A stretch of 64,000 nucleotides of DNA from Biostraticola tofi (GCF_004343195.1 NZ_SMCR01000001.1:1-64000), one strand, 5' to 3'. Shown: positions 44,331 through 55,060, counted from the first letter of the stretch. A program made the numbers and translations. Notes: generated by a model from the sequence alone, not told the origin.

Positions 44331-44358
44331 AACCCCGGCCCGGCCGGGGTTATTTTTT
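44331..44358 (+). terminator. Strong plus-strand terminator without an upstream gene
   Basis: AACCCCGGC (44331-44339) and GCCGGGGTT (44343-44351) form a perfect nine-base GC-rich stem with a three-base loop, then six T residues at 44353-44358. The T-run is on the plus-strand side, although the flanking genes tcyP and katE are both on the minus strand. It may end an unannotated small RNA or block read-through into tcyP. Confidence 0.75.
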
Positions 44359-44372
44359 CAGTCTTTATGATG

Positions 44373-45776
44373 TCATGCGGCTGGCGATACGCTGTCCGCC
44401 GTGGCGTCATCGACGCGATCAAACCGGGTCTTATCGGTCTGTTTCAGCCATTGGCTGGTCAGGGTGCCCGCCGTCATCGAACCGCTGACATTCAGTGCGG
44501 TACGGCCCATATCAATCAAGGGTTCAACCGAAATCAACAGTGCCACCAGGGTTACAGGCAGTCCCATGGCTGGCAGTACCATTAAAGCGGCGAATGTCGC
44601 ACCGCCGCCAACTCCCGCCACTCCGGCGGAGCTCAGCGTAACAATACCTACCAGCGTCGCCAGCCAGACCGGGTCCAAGGGATTGATCCCCATGGTCGGT
44701 GCGACCATAGTGGCAAGCATGGCTGGATAGATACCGGCGCAGCCATTCTGGCCGATGGTAGTACCAAACGACGCTGCGAATCCGGCAATTGATTCCGGAA
44801 TACCCAAACGGCGGGTCTGGGTTTCCACACTCAGCGGAATACATGCCGCGCTGGAACGGCTGGTAAAGGCAAAAGTCAGCACCGGCCAAATTTTACGGAA
44901 AAAGCGTAGGGGATTAATACCGGACACACTCAGCAGCAGGCCATGAATAACAAACATAATGCCCAACGCCACATAAGAGGCCAGGACAAATCCACCCAGC
45001 TTGACGATATCGGCAATATTGGAACTGGCGACCACTTTGGTCATCAATGCCATAACGCCATAAGGGGTGAACGCCATCACCAGACGCACCAGCTTCATGA
45101 TAAGCGTCTGCAGGGTGTCAATGGCCCCAAGGATCCGCTGGCCTTTTTCCGGGCTGTCCTTGATAACCTTGACCGCGGCAATACCGAGGAATACCGCAAA
45201 GATAACTACGCTGATAATCGAGGTGGGCCTGGCGCCGGTCAGATCGTCAAATGGATTTTTGGGAATAAACGACAGCAGCAATTGCGGTATCGTCAAATCG
45301 GCTACCTTACCGACATAATTAGTTTCCAATGCGGACAGACGGGCGGTTTCCTGGGCCCCCTGGATCAGGCCATCGGCGGTCAGGCCGAACATGCTGGTCA
45401 CCATGATACCTACCAGCGCGGCAATCAGGGTAGTGAACAGCAGAATGCCAATAGTCAAGACGCTGATTTTACCCAGTGAAGAGGCATTGTGCACTTTAGC
45501 GACTGCGCTCAGAATTGACACAAACACCAAGGGCATGACAATCATCTGCAGCAATTGCACGTAGCCATTACCGACGACATTAAACCAACCGATCGATTGC
45601 GCCAGAATCGGATTTTCTACGCCGTAGAAAAGTTGCAGCGCCAGTCCGAATACCACCCCGGTGAACAGACCGGTGAGGACTTTTCGTGACAGACTCCATG
45701 ACTGGCGCGTGGTTCGCAGCAGCAATAGCAGCAGCAGGGCGAACACCACCACGTTAAGGATCACGGGAAGCGTCAT
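44373..45776 (-). CDS. tcyP: L-cystine transporter TcyP (YdjN)
   Basis: This sodium-coupled symporter of the DAACS family imports L-cystine across the inner membrane. The 467 residues (463 in E. coli) include [28 protein letters not shown]-type sequence near 65 (here [13 protein letters not shown]), the serine-rich reentrant loop [18 protein letters not shown] near 305, and [19 protein letters not shown] near 345. GGAG lies nine bases before the ATG. It is monocistronic; in E. coli it belongs to the CysB regulon. Confidence 0.96.
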   Translation of the reverse strand: MTLPVILNVVVFALLLLLLLRTTRQSWSLSRKVLTGLFTGVVFGLALQLFYGVENPILAQSIGWFNVVGNGYVQLLQMIVMPLVFVSILSAVAKVHNASSLGKISVLTIGILLFTTLIAALVGIMVTSMFGLTADGLIQGAQETARLSALETNYVGKVADLTIPQLLLSFIPKNPFDDLTGARPTSIISVVIFAVFLGIAAVKVIKDSPEKGQRILGAIDTLQTLIMKLVRLVMAFTPYGVMALMTKVVASSNIADIVKLGGFVLASYVALGIMFVIHGLLLSVSGINPLRFFRKIWPVLTFAFTSRSSAACIPLSVETQTRRLGIPESIAGFAASFGTTIGQNGCAGIYPAMLATMVAPTMGINPLDPVWLATLVGIVTLSSAGVAGVGGGATFAALMVLPAMGLPVTLVALLISVEPLIDMGRTALNVSGSMTAGTLTSQWLKQTDKTRFDRVDDATADSVSPAA

Positions 45777-45915
45777 TATTCATCTCCAAGTAAGCTAGGT
45801 AATTATTGCGAGTGTAATAAAACGTGAATGGTGGCGATTCTAGCAGTATTTATTTCAGATTTGATATCGCGGTTTGGAATTTTGTTATGCTTTTAGCAGC
45901 AAAACAGGTGATTAA

Positions 45916-46503
45916 TCAGGCAGCTTGCTCAGGAAAAAGGCCGCTGCGCACCGTCTGCCATAACGACATCACCGATGAGGGCAGCGCGACCGGCTTGATA
46001 AGCGGCGAACCCTGCGGATGCATGACGGCAAAGGCCAGCACGGCCAGACAAAGGATCCGTTCCAGCTGATGGCCTTTTTGCGACGCCAGCAGCGGCAGGC
46101 GAAAGCGCCAGCGACAGGGCCAGAGCAGCGGCACCCCGGCAGGCGTCAGCATATCGGCGATAATATGGCTAAGGTAGCCGACTATCATGCCGTGGAAAGC
46201 GTCCAGCGGGATGATCATCGCCGGGGTCAGCTGCAGGGTAAACAACAGTATGCCGCCCATCATCGCCAGCAGGCTGTGGGTGAACCCCCGATGGCCGAAG
46301 ATGCGTGCTATGGGCGCGGAAAGCCATCTCAAGCGCTGACCGAGAAAGGATTTGGGATGATCAATATCCGGCAGCAGGCAGGTAAGCAGGCCGCCGGCCA
46401 GAATATGCCACCAGTCTCCGCCGGCCAGGGCAGGCGAAAGCTCCAGCTTTTTGGCCAGGATGGTACTCGCCAGTGCGAATAGCACATGGCCTTCAGCCGT
46501 CAT
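45916..46503 (-). CDS. ydjM: YdjM family inner-membrane metal-dependent hydrolase
   Basis: The 195-residue product (196 in E. coli) belongs to the LexA-controlled YdjM family in E. coli. Conserved metal-ligand motifs are visible: TAEGHVLFA at the start, LLPDIDHPKSFLGQR near 45, and FGHRGFTHSLLAMMGG near 70, plus GYLSHIIADMLTPAGVPLLWPCRWRFRLP near 115-140. Three to four membrane segments are predicted. The ATG at 46503 aligns with E. coli; an in-frame GTG at 46518 would add five residues. The substrate is unknown. Confidence 0.92.
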   Translation of the reverse strand: MTAEGHVLFALASTILAKKLELSPALAGGDWWHILAGGLLTCLLPDIDHPKSFLGQRLRWLSAPIARIFGHRGFTHSLLAMMGGILLFTLQLTPAMIIPLDAFHGMIVGYLSHIIADMLTPAGVPLLWPCRWRFRLPLLASQKGHQLERILCLAVLAFAVMHPQGSPLIKPVALPSSVMSLWQTVRSGLFPEQAA

Positions 46504-46598
46504 GGTAAGCGTGCTCACTTAAACTGTTCATTTGTCCAGTATAAAGTAAAGCGCTGCAGGCGGATATAGGTTACCTTGTAACTTTTCGTCAATGACGG

Positions 46599-46623
46599 AA
46601 AAAAAATCCCGCCGAAGCGGGAT
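46599..46623 (-). terminator. Terminator after kduD
   Basis: Read on the minus strand, ATCCCGC-TTCG-GCGGGAT forms a stable tetraloop hairpin followed by eight T residues, 27 bases past the kduD stop. Confidence 0.93.
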
Positions 46624-46650
46624 ATTGTCAGTTACAACTAAAGGCTGCGA

Positions 46651-47412
46651 TTAACGTGCCAGCCAGCCGCCATCAACGGCAATGGTGTAGCCATTGATAT
46701 AGTTGGATGCGTCCGAGGCCAGGAAGATCGCCGGACCCTGCAGGTCGGATGGCAAACCCCAGCGTCCAGCAGGGATACGCTCAAGAATGGCTTTGCTGCG
46801 GTCTTCGTCAGCACGCAGTTGTTGGGTATTGTTGGTCGCCATGTAGCCCGGGGCGATGGCGTTAACATTGATGTTATGCTGCGCCCATTCGTTAGCCAGC
46901 AGTCGGGTTACGCCCATTACCGCGCTTTTGGAAGCCGTATAGGAAGGAACGCGAATTCCGCCCTGGAATGACAGCATCGAGGCGATATTGATGATTTTGC
47001 CGCCTTTGCCCTGTTTCAGGAACTGGCGAGCTACGGCCTGAGACATGAAGAATACGGTTTTGATGTTGATATTCATGACATCATCCCAATTCTTTTCACT
47101 GAACTCGATAGCATCTTCACGACGGATAATGCCGGCATTGTTAACCAGAATATCAATATGGCCGAATTCAGCCACCGCCTTTTCAACGATAGAAGGAACG
47201 TCATCGATACGCGTCAGATCGGCGGTAATGCTCAAAAAACGACGGCCCAGTGCGCGAACTTTTTCAATCGTTTCTTCCGGGTCGACGATATTGACGCCGA
47301 CAATGTCACAGCCCGCTTCGGCCAGGCCGATAGCCATGCCCTGGCCCAGACCGGTATCACATCCGGTAATCAGCGCCACTTTACCCTGTATATTAAAAGA
47401 ATCTAAAATCAT
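46651..47412 (-). CDS. kduD: 2-dehydro-3-deoxy-D-gluconate 5-dehydrogenase
   Basis: This NAD(H)-dependent short-chain dehydrogenase reduces 2,5-diketo-3-deoxygluconate to KDG after KduI in pectin/unsaturated uronate catabolism. The 253 residues match E. coli KduD, with the Rossmann glycine motif ITGCDTGLGQGMA near 16, NNAG near 90, the catalytic Ser in INIASMLSFQGGIRVPSYTASKSA (YxxxK at about 158-162) and a C-terminal INGYTIAVDGGWLAR. It lies downstream of kduI with a terminator hairpin in between, so its expression may be lower than that of kduI or depend on another promoter. Confidence 0.97.
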   Translation of the reverse strand: MILDSFNIQGKVALITGCDTGLGQGMAIGLAEAGCDIVGVNIVDPEETIEKVRALGRRFLSITADLTRIDDVPSIVEKAVAEFGHIDILVNNAGIIRREDAIEFSEKNWDDVMNINIKTVFFMSQAVARQFLKQGKGGKIINIASMLSFQGGIRVPSYTASKSAVMGVTRLLANEWAQHNINVNAIAPGYMATNNTQQLRADEDRSKAILERIPAGRWGLPSDLQGPAIFLASDASNYINGYTIAVDGGWLAR

Positions 47413-47464
47413 AGCCGTAACCTCGTTAATGGCCGCTCATCGGTGTGGTCAGCCCAAAAATCGT

Positions 47465-47490
47465 AAAAAAGGCTGGCGCAGCCGCCAGCC
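47465..47490 (-). terminator. Terminator hairpin between kduI and kduD
   Basis: On the minus strand GGCTGGCG-GCTG-CGCCAGCC is a perfect eight-base stem followed by six T residues, beginning 11 bases after the kduI stop. It would terminate or attenuate transcripts before kduD. Confidence 0.92.
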
Positions 47491-47500
47491 ATAAAGAATA

Positions 47501-48337
47501 TCAACGCAATTCGCTGACCTTGACGTGGTCCATATCGTCGAATACCTGGTTTTCTCCCACCATTCCCCAGATAAAGGTATAGTTCTTGGTACCGACGCCT
47601 GAATGGATCGACCAACTGGGAGAGATGACCGCCTGTTCATTGTGGATAAGCAGATGACGGGTTTCCTGAGGTTGGCCCATCATATGGAACACCGACGTTT
47701 CTTCATCCATATTGAAATAGAAATAGACTTCCATACGACGTTCATGGGTATGGCAAGGCATGGTGTTCCACAAATTGCCTTCAGCCAGTTTGGTCAGGCC
47801 CATGGTCAGCTGGCAGGTTGGCAAGACGTCAGGCACGATAAATTTATTGATGGTGCGACGGTTGCTGGTGATATTGTCGCCGATAGTGGTAGGCGAAGCT
47901 TCGGCGAGCGTGATACGGCGCGTCGGGAAGGTGGTATGGGCCGGGGCGCTATTGTAGTAAAACTTTGCGGGTTTTGCCGCATCGACGCTGGAAAATACCA
48001 CTTCTTTGGCGCCCATGCCGACATACAATGCTTCTTCATTGCCCACTTCATAAGTGGTGCCATCGACGACGATAAGGCCCGGGCCGCCAATATTGATAAC
48101 GCCCAGCTCGCGACGCTCAAGGAAGTAGCTAACGCCAAGTTGTTTGCCCACTTCACCGCCGATTGACACTTTAGCGTTGACCGGCTTGATGCCGCCCACG
48201 ATGATGCGGTCAATGTGGCTGTAAGTCATGGTATAAGTATCTGCTTCGAAGATGTTCTCGATGACAAATTCTTTGCGCAGACCCGCAGTATCTAACTGTT
48301 TTGCGTGCTCGCTGTGAATACCCTGGCGAACTTCCAT
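47501..48337 (-). CDS. kduI: 5-dehydro-4-deoxy-D-glucuronate isomerase
   Basis: KduI converts 5-keto-4-deoxyuronate to 2,5-diketo-3-deoxygluconate in pectin and hyaluronate breakdown. With the ATG at 48337 the protein has 278 residues, the E. coli length. It is a bicupin metalloenzyme with the zinc-ligand segment [21 protein letters not shown] near 190 and [28 protein letters not shown] near 235. The tool-style longer start at 48355 adds six residues with no support. A KdgR-box-like sequence lies 163 bases upstream. Confidence 0.97.
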   Translation of the reverse strand: MEVRQGIHSEHAKQLDTAGLRKEFVIENIFEADTYTMTYSHIDRIIVGGIKPVNAKVSIGGEVGKQLGVSYFLERRELGVINIGGPGLIVVDGTTYEVGNEEALYVGMGAKEVVFSSVDAAKPAKFYYNSAPAHTTFPTRRITLAEASPTTIGDNITSNRRTINKFIVPDVLPTCQLTMGLTKLAEGNLWNTMPCHTHERRMEVYFYFNMDEETSVFHMMGQPQETRHLLIHNEQAVISPSWSIHSGVGTKNYTFIWGMVGENQVFDDMDHVKVSELR

Positions 48338-48500
48338 AATGCATGCCTCTCTCAAATCGACTTGATGTGGGGGTGCTAACCCTGGAAGAAAAACCGATTC
48401 AGTGCGAAAACCCTGACTGATGCTCGGGGGTTGTTCGCAACTTCCCGGCGTTTCTGAATGGGGAAATGATAAGACTAGCGGGATGTGAATTCAATAAAAA

Positions 48501-48515
48501 TGAAATAATGTTTTA
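48501..48515 (-). promoter_or_regulatory. KdgR-box-like operator upstream of kduI
   Basis: TGAAATAATGTTTTA matches 14 of 15 positions of the KdgR recognition pattern TGAAAYRNYGTTTCA and lies in AT-rich DNA between kduI and hxpB. KdgR represses uronate catabolic genes in pectinolytic enterobacteria, so it fits kduI and kduD. Confidence 0.65.
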
Positions 48516-48576
48516 TTTATATTTGAGAGAGGTCAATGTTTTGATGCCTGCCCTTGGGAGCCAGGCAGGCCAGACT

Positions 48577-49242
48577 CTATACCAGATGTTCCGGCAGCAA
48601 GTCGCCCAGGGTGGGCAGTTTGATATCGGCCAGCACCCAGAGCGGGTCATCGCGCCATTGGACATCGGGTACCACGATGGAACGCATCCTGGCGGCTTTG
48701 GTGGCGATCATGCCATTAATGGAATCTTCGAGCGTCGTACACCGTGCCGGTGAAACGCCCAACTCAGCCGCCGCTTGAAGATACACTTGCGGATGCGGTT
48801 TGCTATAAGGCAGATGCTGGGCAGAAGCCAGCACAGTAAAATAGTGGCCAAGCTGGAATATCTCCAAGATCTCCTCCAGCATAAAGCGCGGAGACGCAGA
48901 GGCCATACCTATTTTCAAACCGGCGCTGACCGCGGTGTCAAGTGCATGTTCTACTCCTGGCAATAGCTGGCGCTTTATTTCAATCAACTCCATTACTCGC
49001 CTGATAATCTGCTTGGTCACCTCTTCCCTGGAAGGGCCGCTCCAGGGACTGGCCTGATACCAGAGATCCACCACGACATCGATTCGCAGTCCAAGGGTAT
49101 CGGGTAGACTGGCATGGATAGCCGGATCGGTGCCGAGCGAGCTAAAAATGTCCATTTCTGCCTGCGCCCATAACGGCTCGGAATCGACTATCAGGCCATC
49201 CATGTCGAATATCACCGCTTCCTGTGGTTGTTTTGATTGCAT
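48577..49242 (-). CDS. hxpB: Hexitol phosphatase HxpB (YniC), HAD superfamily
   Basis: This sugar phosphatase acts on 2-deoxyglucose 6-phosphate, mannitol 1-phosphate and sorbitol 6-phosphate in E. coli. The 221 residues (222 in E. coli) have the HAD nucleophile motif IFDMDGLIVDSEPLW near 9-23, motif II in GMASASP near 112, the lysine of YSKPHPQVY near 147 and the acidic motif TLEDSINGM near 170. It is divergent from yniB, as in E. coli. Confidence 0.95.
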   Translation of the reverse strand: MQSKQPQEAVIFDMDGLIVDSEPLWAQAEMDIFSSLGTDPAIHASLPDTLGLRIDVVVDLWYQASPWSGPSREEVTKQIIRRVMELIEIKRQLLPGVEHALDTAVSAGLKIGMASASPRFMLEEILEIFQLGHYFTVLASAQHLPYSKPHPQVYLQAAAELGVSPARCTTLEDSINGMIATKAARMRSIVVPDVQWRDDPLWVLADIKLPTLGDLLPEHLV

Positions 49243-49408
49243 AATAGGTTACTTATTCCTTAAGTAGCAGATGAAGAAGATAAAGTGATAATTGGCTAAC
49301 GGCACTTTTGATGCCCAATCAATGCTTAGCATAAAACAACGCAGCAAATAAAATAAAATATATATAAACTTAGCTGTTCGGGTAGAGGCTGTTTAATAAG
49401 GGGAACTC

Positions 49409-49954
49409 ATGACGTATCAACAGGCTGGCCGGCTGGCCGTGATTAAACGGTTAGCCGGATGGATAATCTTCATACCGGCTTTACTTTCCACACTGATTTC
49501 ATTGCTGAAGTTTATTTACCAATACAGTGTTCCAGATAAAGGCATCAATGCGGTGATGGCGGATTTTTTCCACGTCATTATCGATATGCTGCGTTTTAAT
49601 ACGTCATTTTTGAATGTGTTTTGGTACAACTCTCCTGAGCCTGATTTCAAGACCAGTCTTTTTGCCGGCAATATGGCGTTTTGGCTGATTTTTATGCTGA
49701 TGTTCATCGGACTGGCGCTGCAGTCGTCCGGCGCCAGAATGTCCCGCCAGGTGAGGCACATACGCGAAGGGGTGGAAGACCATATGATCCTGGAACAGGC
49801 CAAAGGCAGCAATGGCCAGAGCCGAGCCGAAATCGAAAATAAAATCGTTATGCCGCGGCACACTATTCTACTGCAGATTTTCCCTCTTTATATACTGCCC
49901 ATTATTATTGCTGTCATCGGCTATTTTGCCTTCAAGCTACTGGGTTTTATCTGA
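49409..49954 (+). CDS. yniB: YniB family membrane protein
   Basis: The product has 181 residues and three to four predicted membrane helices (about 10-30, 75-98 and 155-178). It is YniB-like: MTYQQAGRLAVIKRLAGWIIFIPALLSTLISLLKFIYQ at the start and VEDHMILEQAKGSNGQSRAEIENKIVMPRHTIL before the last helix. The function is not known. GGGGA eight bases before the ATG supports the start. It is convergent with yniA. Confidence 0.9.
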   Translation: MTYQQAGRLAVIKRLAGWIIFIPALLSTLISLLKFIYQYSVPDKGINAVMADFFHVIIDMLRFNTSFLNVFWYNSPEPDFKTSLFAGNMAFWLIFMLMFIGLALQSSGARMSRQVRHIREGVEDHMILEQAKGSNGQSRAEIENKIVMPRHTILLQIFPLYILPIIIAVIGYFAFKLLGFI

Positions 49955-49996
49955 AACCCGCCCCCAGTCCTGGGCGGCTTGCCGCCGCCCCGGTTT

Positions 49997-50866
49997 TCAG
50001 TGGCTGCGCATTATCTGGTCCAGCGCTTCCTGAGCGCGGGGAATATGCCCCCCGCCAAAAAGTCCGGCCCGGTTCAGCAGGAAATACAGCTGATAAATCG
50101 GCTGACGATGGACAAAATCCTTATCCAGCGGCCAGATGCTCTGGTAGCCGTCGTATATTTGCGGCAGCAGTTGGGGGTACATCGGCAGCATCGCCAAATC
50201 GCACTCACGATCGCCCCAGTAACAGGCCGGATCATACAGGTAACAGCCCTGGGCGCTATTGGCGCAATTATCAGGCCACAGGTCGCCATGAAGCAGCGAA
50301 GGCTGGGGCTGATGATCATGGAGCCGGGCGGCGATGGCATCGATAATTTCATCAATATTGCCATACGATAGCCCCTTTTCTGCCGCTAGCTGCAGTTGCC
50401 AGCCGATGCGCTGTTCGGCGAAAAATACCGACCAGCGCCGCTGCCAGGCGTTAGGCTGCACGACAGTGGACAGATCATTATCCCTATCCAGTCCGAATTG
50501 CGGTTGTTCACTCCATTGATGCAGGCGGGCCAGTTGCTGGCCCAGACACCAGGCGCCATGGGCATCAAAGGGGCGGGGGGGAATATACTCAAGCAGGAGG
50601 AAACTTTCATCCCTGACGCTGCCGACGCCGTATACCTCAGGCACCTTGACAGTCTTGCTGCGAGCCAGCATGGCTAGCTGATCGGCTTCACTGGTGAATT
50701 TCTGCAATTGATCGCGTGAGTCTGATTTTACAAAAACGTCCAGGGAACCGTAGCGCAGATACCAGGCGGTATGAAGCTCACCGCCCGGCAGTTCGCGCTT
50801 CTCCAGAATTTCCTGCGCTACACCGTTCTCTGCCAGTAATGTGCTGATGGCATTCCACATCGTCAT
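49997..50866 (-). CDS. yniA: Fructosamine kinase family protein YniA
   Basis: The 289 residues (286 in E. coli) have a protein-kinase-like APH fold: the lysine in DVFVKSDSR near 46, the acidic catalytic loop LLHGDLWPDNCAN near 190, and the metal-binding DPACYWGDRECDLAMLPMYP near 212. Family members phosphorylate ketosamines (fructosamines, ribulosamines), pointing to protein deglycation repair; a specific substrate is not shown. It is convergent with yniB. pfkB, which is near yniA in E. coli, is not present in the window. Confidence 0.94.
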   Translation of the reverse strand: MTMWNAISTLLAENGVAQEILEKRELPGGELHTAWYLRYGSLDVFVKSDSRDQLQKFTSEADQLAMLARSKTVKVPEVYGVGSVRDESFLLLEYIPPRPFDAHGAWCLGQQLARLHQWSEQPQFGLDRDNDLSTVVQPNAWQRRWSVFFAEQRIGWQLQLAAEKGLSYGNIDEIIDAIAARLHDHQPQPSLLHGDLWPDNCANSAQGCYLYDPACYWGDRECDLAMLPMYPQLLPQIYDGYQSIWPLDKDFVHRQPIYQLYFLLNRAGLFGGGHIPRAQEALDQIMRSH

Positions 50867-51326
50867 TTCCCCCTAAGTCGCCATGCCGTGAAAGCTCTGA
50901 ATCGATTTGGTGAAACTGTCTGGTCGCTGCGATATCGCCTGTGGGAGAACCGTTTTGGCAGAAGACTCTCCGTAACATCAGGGCGTTAGCCTGCTTTATG
51001 CTGTGCTTCAATGAGTGTTATTGTCCGGCTGGCGAATGTCAATAGATTATTTCCTGAACAGTTAACTGCCGGCTTAGCAACGTGACCGCCGCCAGCCGCA
51101 GCAGGGCATTGGCGAAAATCGGGGCATAAAATATTATTATTATGAGATGACGGTGATATGTCACCGCGTTGTTCATCGACATTTTTTAGATAAATGAGTA
51201 ACGGATTGTGATATAGAGCCGGTTTTAAATGGCGCTAATGGCCCAAAAGCTGATCTGGGTCGTATTTTTCCCTATCAGAAAAGCGTAAGATTTATCTTAA
51301 AGCAGTAGGGCAAAAGAGAGGTTGTT
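50867..51326. other. Spacer between yniA and the small ORF, no gene recognised
   Basis: About 460 bases. E. coli carries ydiZ, pfkB and ydiY in this neighbourhood; none is present. The stretch contains AT-rich DNA towards the right, including TAAGAT near 51287 which could serve as a -10 for the small gene at 51327, but no reliable -35. Confidence 0.45.
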
Positions 51327-51413
51327 ATGGATTATTTCTATCGATTGACATTACCAAGCATCGTATTGATTTGTATGGCTTTCTGGGTTGCAGTGGTCAC
51401 CGCAATGGTCTGA
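51327..51413 (+). CDS. Small single-span membrane peptide, 28 residues
   Basis: The ATG at 51327 has AGAGAGG seven bases upstream and opens a 28-codon frame (MDYFYRLTLPS... to TAMV) that is a single predicted helix, with a positive residue only at position 6 and a Trp in the span. It is followed 27 bases later by a perfect 11-base terminator stem at 51441. The ribosome binding site, membrane-compatible composition and own terminator make it look like a real short gene. I cannot name its family. It lies directly ahead of the thrS leader region. Confidence 0.65.
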   Translation: MDYFYRLTLPSIVLICMAFWVAVVTAMV

Positions 51414-51440
51414 GCCGCCCCTATTAAGCCTCTCTATTCT

Positions 51441-51471
51441 GACAAACCCGCTACGGCGGGTTTGTCGTTTT
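51441..51471 (+). terminator. Terminator after the small ORF
   Basis: GACAAACCCGC (51441-51451), a TACG loop and GCGGGTTTGTC (51456-51466) form a perfect stem followed by GTTTTC. It isolates the small gene from thrS. Confidence 0.92.
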
Positions 51472-51840
51472 CTGTAGTTGTAAAAATAATGTAGTTGACA
51501 TCGTAACTAAAATATTAATCGAATGTAAGCTTGCCGGTGTCCGCTGTCAGGACCGAGTATCGCCTGGTTTACCACCCTATCCTGAGCGCGGCAGCCGGCG
51601 GTGTAAATACAACCCCGGTCGTATTGCGTCACTTTATCCCTTGAAAATGAACGCTATGAAAAGGCAGGATTTTATTTTACTGGAGCAGGCCGGTATCGGG
51701 ATGCTAGAATCATCTGCCGTTGCCTATGTCCCATCGGCCTGTGTCGCATCGGCGACACAATGCCAGGTGTTCATATTTTGCAAAGTAGAGCGAAATAGCG
51801 TAAGCAATAAACCATTTTTTATATGAATATAAGTCTGTAT
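51472..51840. other. thrS 5' upstream region
   Basis: About 370 bases with no convincing gene; a 61-codon frame at 51641 has no family or ribosome binding site support. It should contain the thrS promoter and the upstream parts of its structured leader. Confidence 0.5.
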
Positions 51841-51861
51841 GTGATCTTTGGTGTGGATCAC
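51841..51861 (+). promoter_or_regulatory. thrS translational operator hairpin (tRNA-Thr anticodon mimic)
   Basis: GTGATC (51841-51846) pairs with GATCAC (51856-51861). The loop TTTGGTGTG, with its outer T-G pair closed, leaves a seven-base loop having U33-GGU-G37 order like a tRNA-Thr anticodon loop. In E. coli the same hairpin, 25-45 bases before the thrS start, has a CGU-type loop and lets ThrRS repress its own translation. The region up to AAGGA and the ATG at 51885 matches E. coli closely. Confidence 0.8.
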
Positions 51862-51884
51862 CACTGCAGGTTAAGGAAGCCATC

Positions 51885-53813
51885 ATGCCCGTTATTACCC
51901 TCCCTGACGGCAGTCAGCGTCAGTTCGATCATCCTGTTTCACCTCTCGACGTTGCCCGCGATATTGGCCCTGGCCTGGCGAAAGCCTGCATTGCCGGACG
52001 CGTTAACGGCGAGCTTGTCGACGCTTGCGACCTCATCACTGAAGATGCGCAACTGGCCATCATTACCGCCAAAGACGAGGCCGGACTTGAGATCATCCGC
52101 CACTCCTGCGCGCATCTGCTGGGTCATGCCATTAAACAGCTCTGGCCCGATACGCGCATGGCCATCGGCCCGGTGATTGATAAAGGTTTCTATTACGACG
52201 TTGACCTGGACCATACCCTGACGCAGGAAGATATCGATCTGCTGGAAAAGCGGATGCATGAACTGGCCGATAAAGATTATGACGTCATCAAGGAAAAGGT
52301 AAGCTGGCAGCAGGCGCGCGACGCCTTTGCCGCGCGCGGCGAGTCTTACAAGGTGGCCATTCTTGATGAAAACATCAGCCGTGATGACCGTCCCGGCCTG
52401 TATCATCATGAAGAGTACGTTGATATGTGCCGTGGGCCTCATGTACCCAACATGCGTTTCTGCCACCATTTCAAACTGCAGAAAACGTCCGGCGCATACT
52501 GGCGCGGCGACAGCAATAACAAAATGCTGCAGCGCATCTACGGTACTGCCTGGGCGGATAAAAAACAGCTTAATACCTATCTTCAGCATCTAGAAGAAGC
52601 GTCTAAACGCGACCACCGCAAGATTGGCAAGCAACTCGATCTCTACCATATGCAGGAAGAAGCGCCTGGCATGGTGTTCTGGCATAATGACGGCTGGACC
52701 ATTTTCCGTGAACTCGAAGCGTTTGTGCGGATGAAGCTCAAAGAGTATCGTTATCAAGAGGTGAAGGGCCCATTTATGATGGACCGGGTACTATGGGAAA
52801 AAACCGGCCACTGGGAGAACTATGCTGAGCATATGTTCACCACGTCCTCTGAAAATCGCGAATACTGCATCAAACCGATGAACTGTCCAGGCCATGTACA
52901 GATTTTCAATCAAGGCCTTAAGTCATATCGCGATTTGCCGCTACGCATGGCCGAGTTCGGCAGTTGCCATCGTAATGAGCCGTCGGGATCGCTGCATGGC
53001 CTGATGCGCGTCAGGGGTTTTACCCAGGATGACGCCCATATTTTCTGTACGGAAGAACAAGTCCGTGATGAAGTAAACAATTGTATAAAAATGGTGTATG
53101 ATATGTACGCCACGTTTGGCTTTGATAATATCCTGGTCAAACTGTCCACCCGTCCCGAAAAGCGTATCGGCAGCGATGAAGCCTGGGAACGCGCGGAAAA
53201 CGATCTTGCGGCTGCGTTGACTGAAAACAGCATTGCATTTGAGTATCTGCCGGGTGAAGGGGCGTTTTACGGCCCGAAAATCGAATTTACGTTGCTTGAC
53301 TGTCTGGATCGCGCCTGGCAGTGTGGCACAGTGCAACTGGATTTCTCATTGCCGGGGCGGCTTAATGCGTCGTATGTCGGCGAAAACAATGAGCGTGTCG
53401 TACCGGTGATGATTCACCGCGCTATTCTGGGGTCAATGGAACGCTTTATCGGCATCCTGACCGAAGAATACGCCGGTTTCTATCCGACCTGGCTTGCACC
53501 GACTCAAGTGGTTTTGATGAATATTACGGATAATCAGGCCGAATATGTCTCAAAACTCGCAGAAAAACTGTCTGCGGCGGGCATTCGTGTCAAAGCGGAC
53601 TTGAGAAATGAGAAAATAGGCTTTAAAATTCGCGAACATACTTTGCGTCGTGTTCCCTATATGCTGGTCTGCGGAGATAAAGAAATGGAAGCAGGCCAAG
53701 TCGCCGTGCGTACTCGCCGGGGCAAGGATTTAGGCAGCATCGACGTTAACGAGATTATCGAAAAGCTGCAGCAAGAGATACGCAGCCGTAATCTTCATCA
53801 ACTGGAGGAATAA
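51885..53813 (+). CDS. thrS: Threonyl-tRNA synthetase
   Basis: ThrRS charges tRNA-Thr and represses its own mRNA. The 642 residues equal E. coli ThrRS: TGS domain (about 1-60, [14 protein letters not shown]), editing domain with [12 protein letters not shown] near 73 and the zinc/editing His-Cys region [13 protein letters not shown] near 180, class II core with motif 2 [16 protein letters not shown] near 360 and motif 3 region [15 protein letters not shown] near 510, and a C-terminal anticodon-binding domain. infC starts three bases after its stop. Confidence 0.98.
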   Translation: MPVITLPDGSQRQFDHPVSPLDVARDIGPGLAKACIAGRVNGELVDACDLITEDAQLAIITAKDEAGLEIIRHSCAHLLGHAIKQLWPDTRMAIGPVIDKGFYYDVDLDHTLTQEDIDLLEKRMHELADKDYDVIKEKVSWQQARDAFAARGESYKVAILDENISRDDRPGLYHHEEYVDMCRGPHVPNMRFCHHFKLQKTSGAYWRGDSNNKMLQRIYGTAWADKKQLNTYLQHLEEASKRDHRKIGKQLDLYHMQEEAPGMVFWHNDGWTIFRELEAFVRMKLKEYRYQEVKGPFMMDRVLWEKTGHWENYAEHMFTTSSENREYCIKPMNCPGHVQIFNQGLKSYRDLPLRMAEFGSCHRNEPSGSLHGLMRVRGFTQDDAHIFCTEEQVRDEVNNCIKMVYDMYATFGFDNILVKLSTRPEKRIGSDEAWERAENDLAAALTENSIAFEYLPGEGAFYGPKIEFTLLDCLDRAWQCGTVQLDFSLPGRLNASYVGENNERVVPVMIHRAILGSMERFIGILTEEYAGFYPTWLAPTQVVLMNITDNQAEYVSKLAEKLSAAGIRVKADLRNEKIGFKIREHTLRRVPYMLVCGDKEMEAGQVAVRTRRGKDLGSIDVNEIIEKLQQEIRSRNLHQLEE

Positions 53814-54359
<546 letters not shown>

Positions 54360-54449
54360 GGCCTGACAAGTAAGGCAGCCGATCCCTGGCGGAAAAGCTG
54401 CTTTCGCCTCATTGATTCATATTATTAACAATGCGGAGTAGAGAAATAA

Positions 54450-54650
<201 letters not shown>

Positions 54651-54675
54651 GCGTCATTTTAACTGGTTCGAATAA

Positions 54676-55050
<375 letters not shown>

Positions 55051-55060
55051 GATGTGAGAA

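Noticed and set aside
51641-51826. 61-codon ORF ahead of thrS
   Set aside because: It overlaps the expected leader region, has no ribosome binding site and shows no conserved composition.
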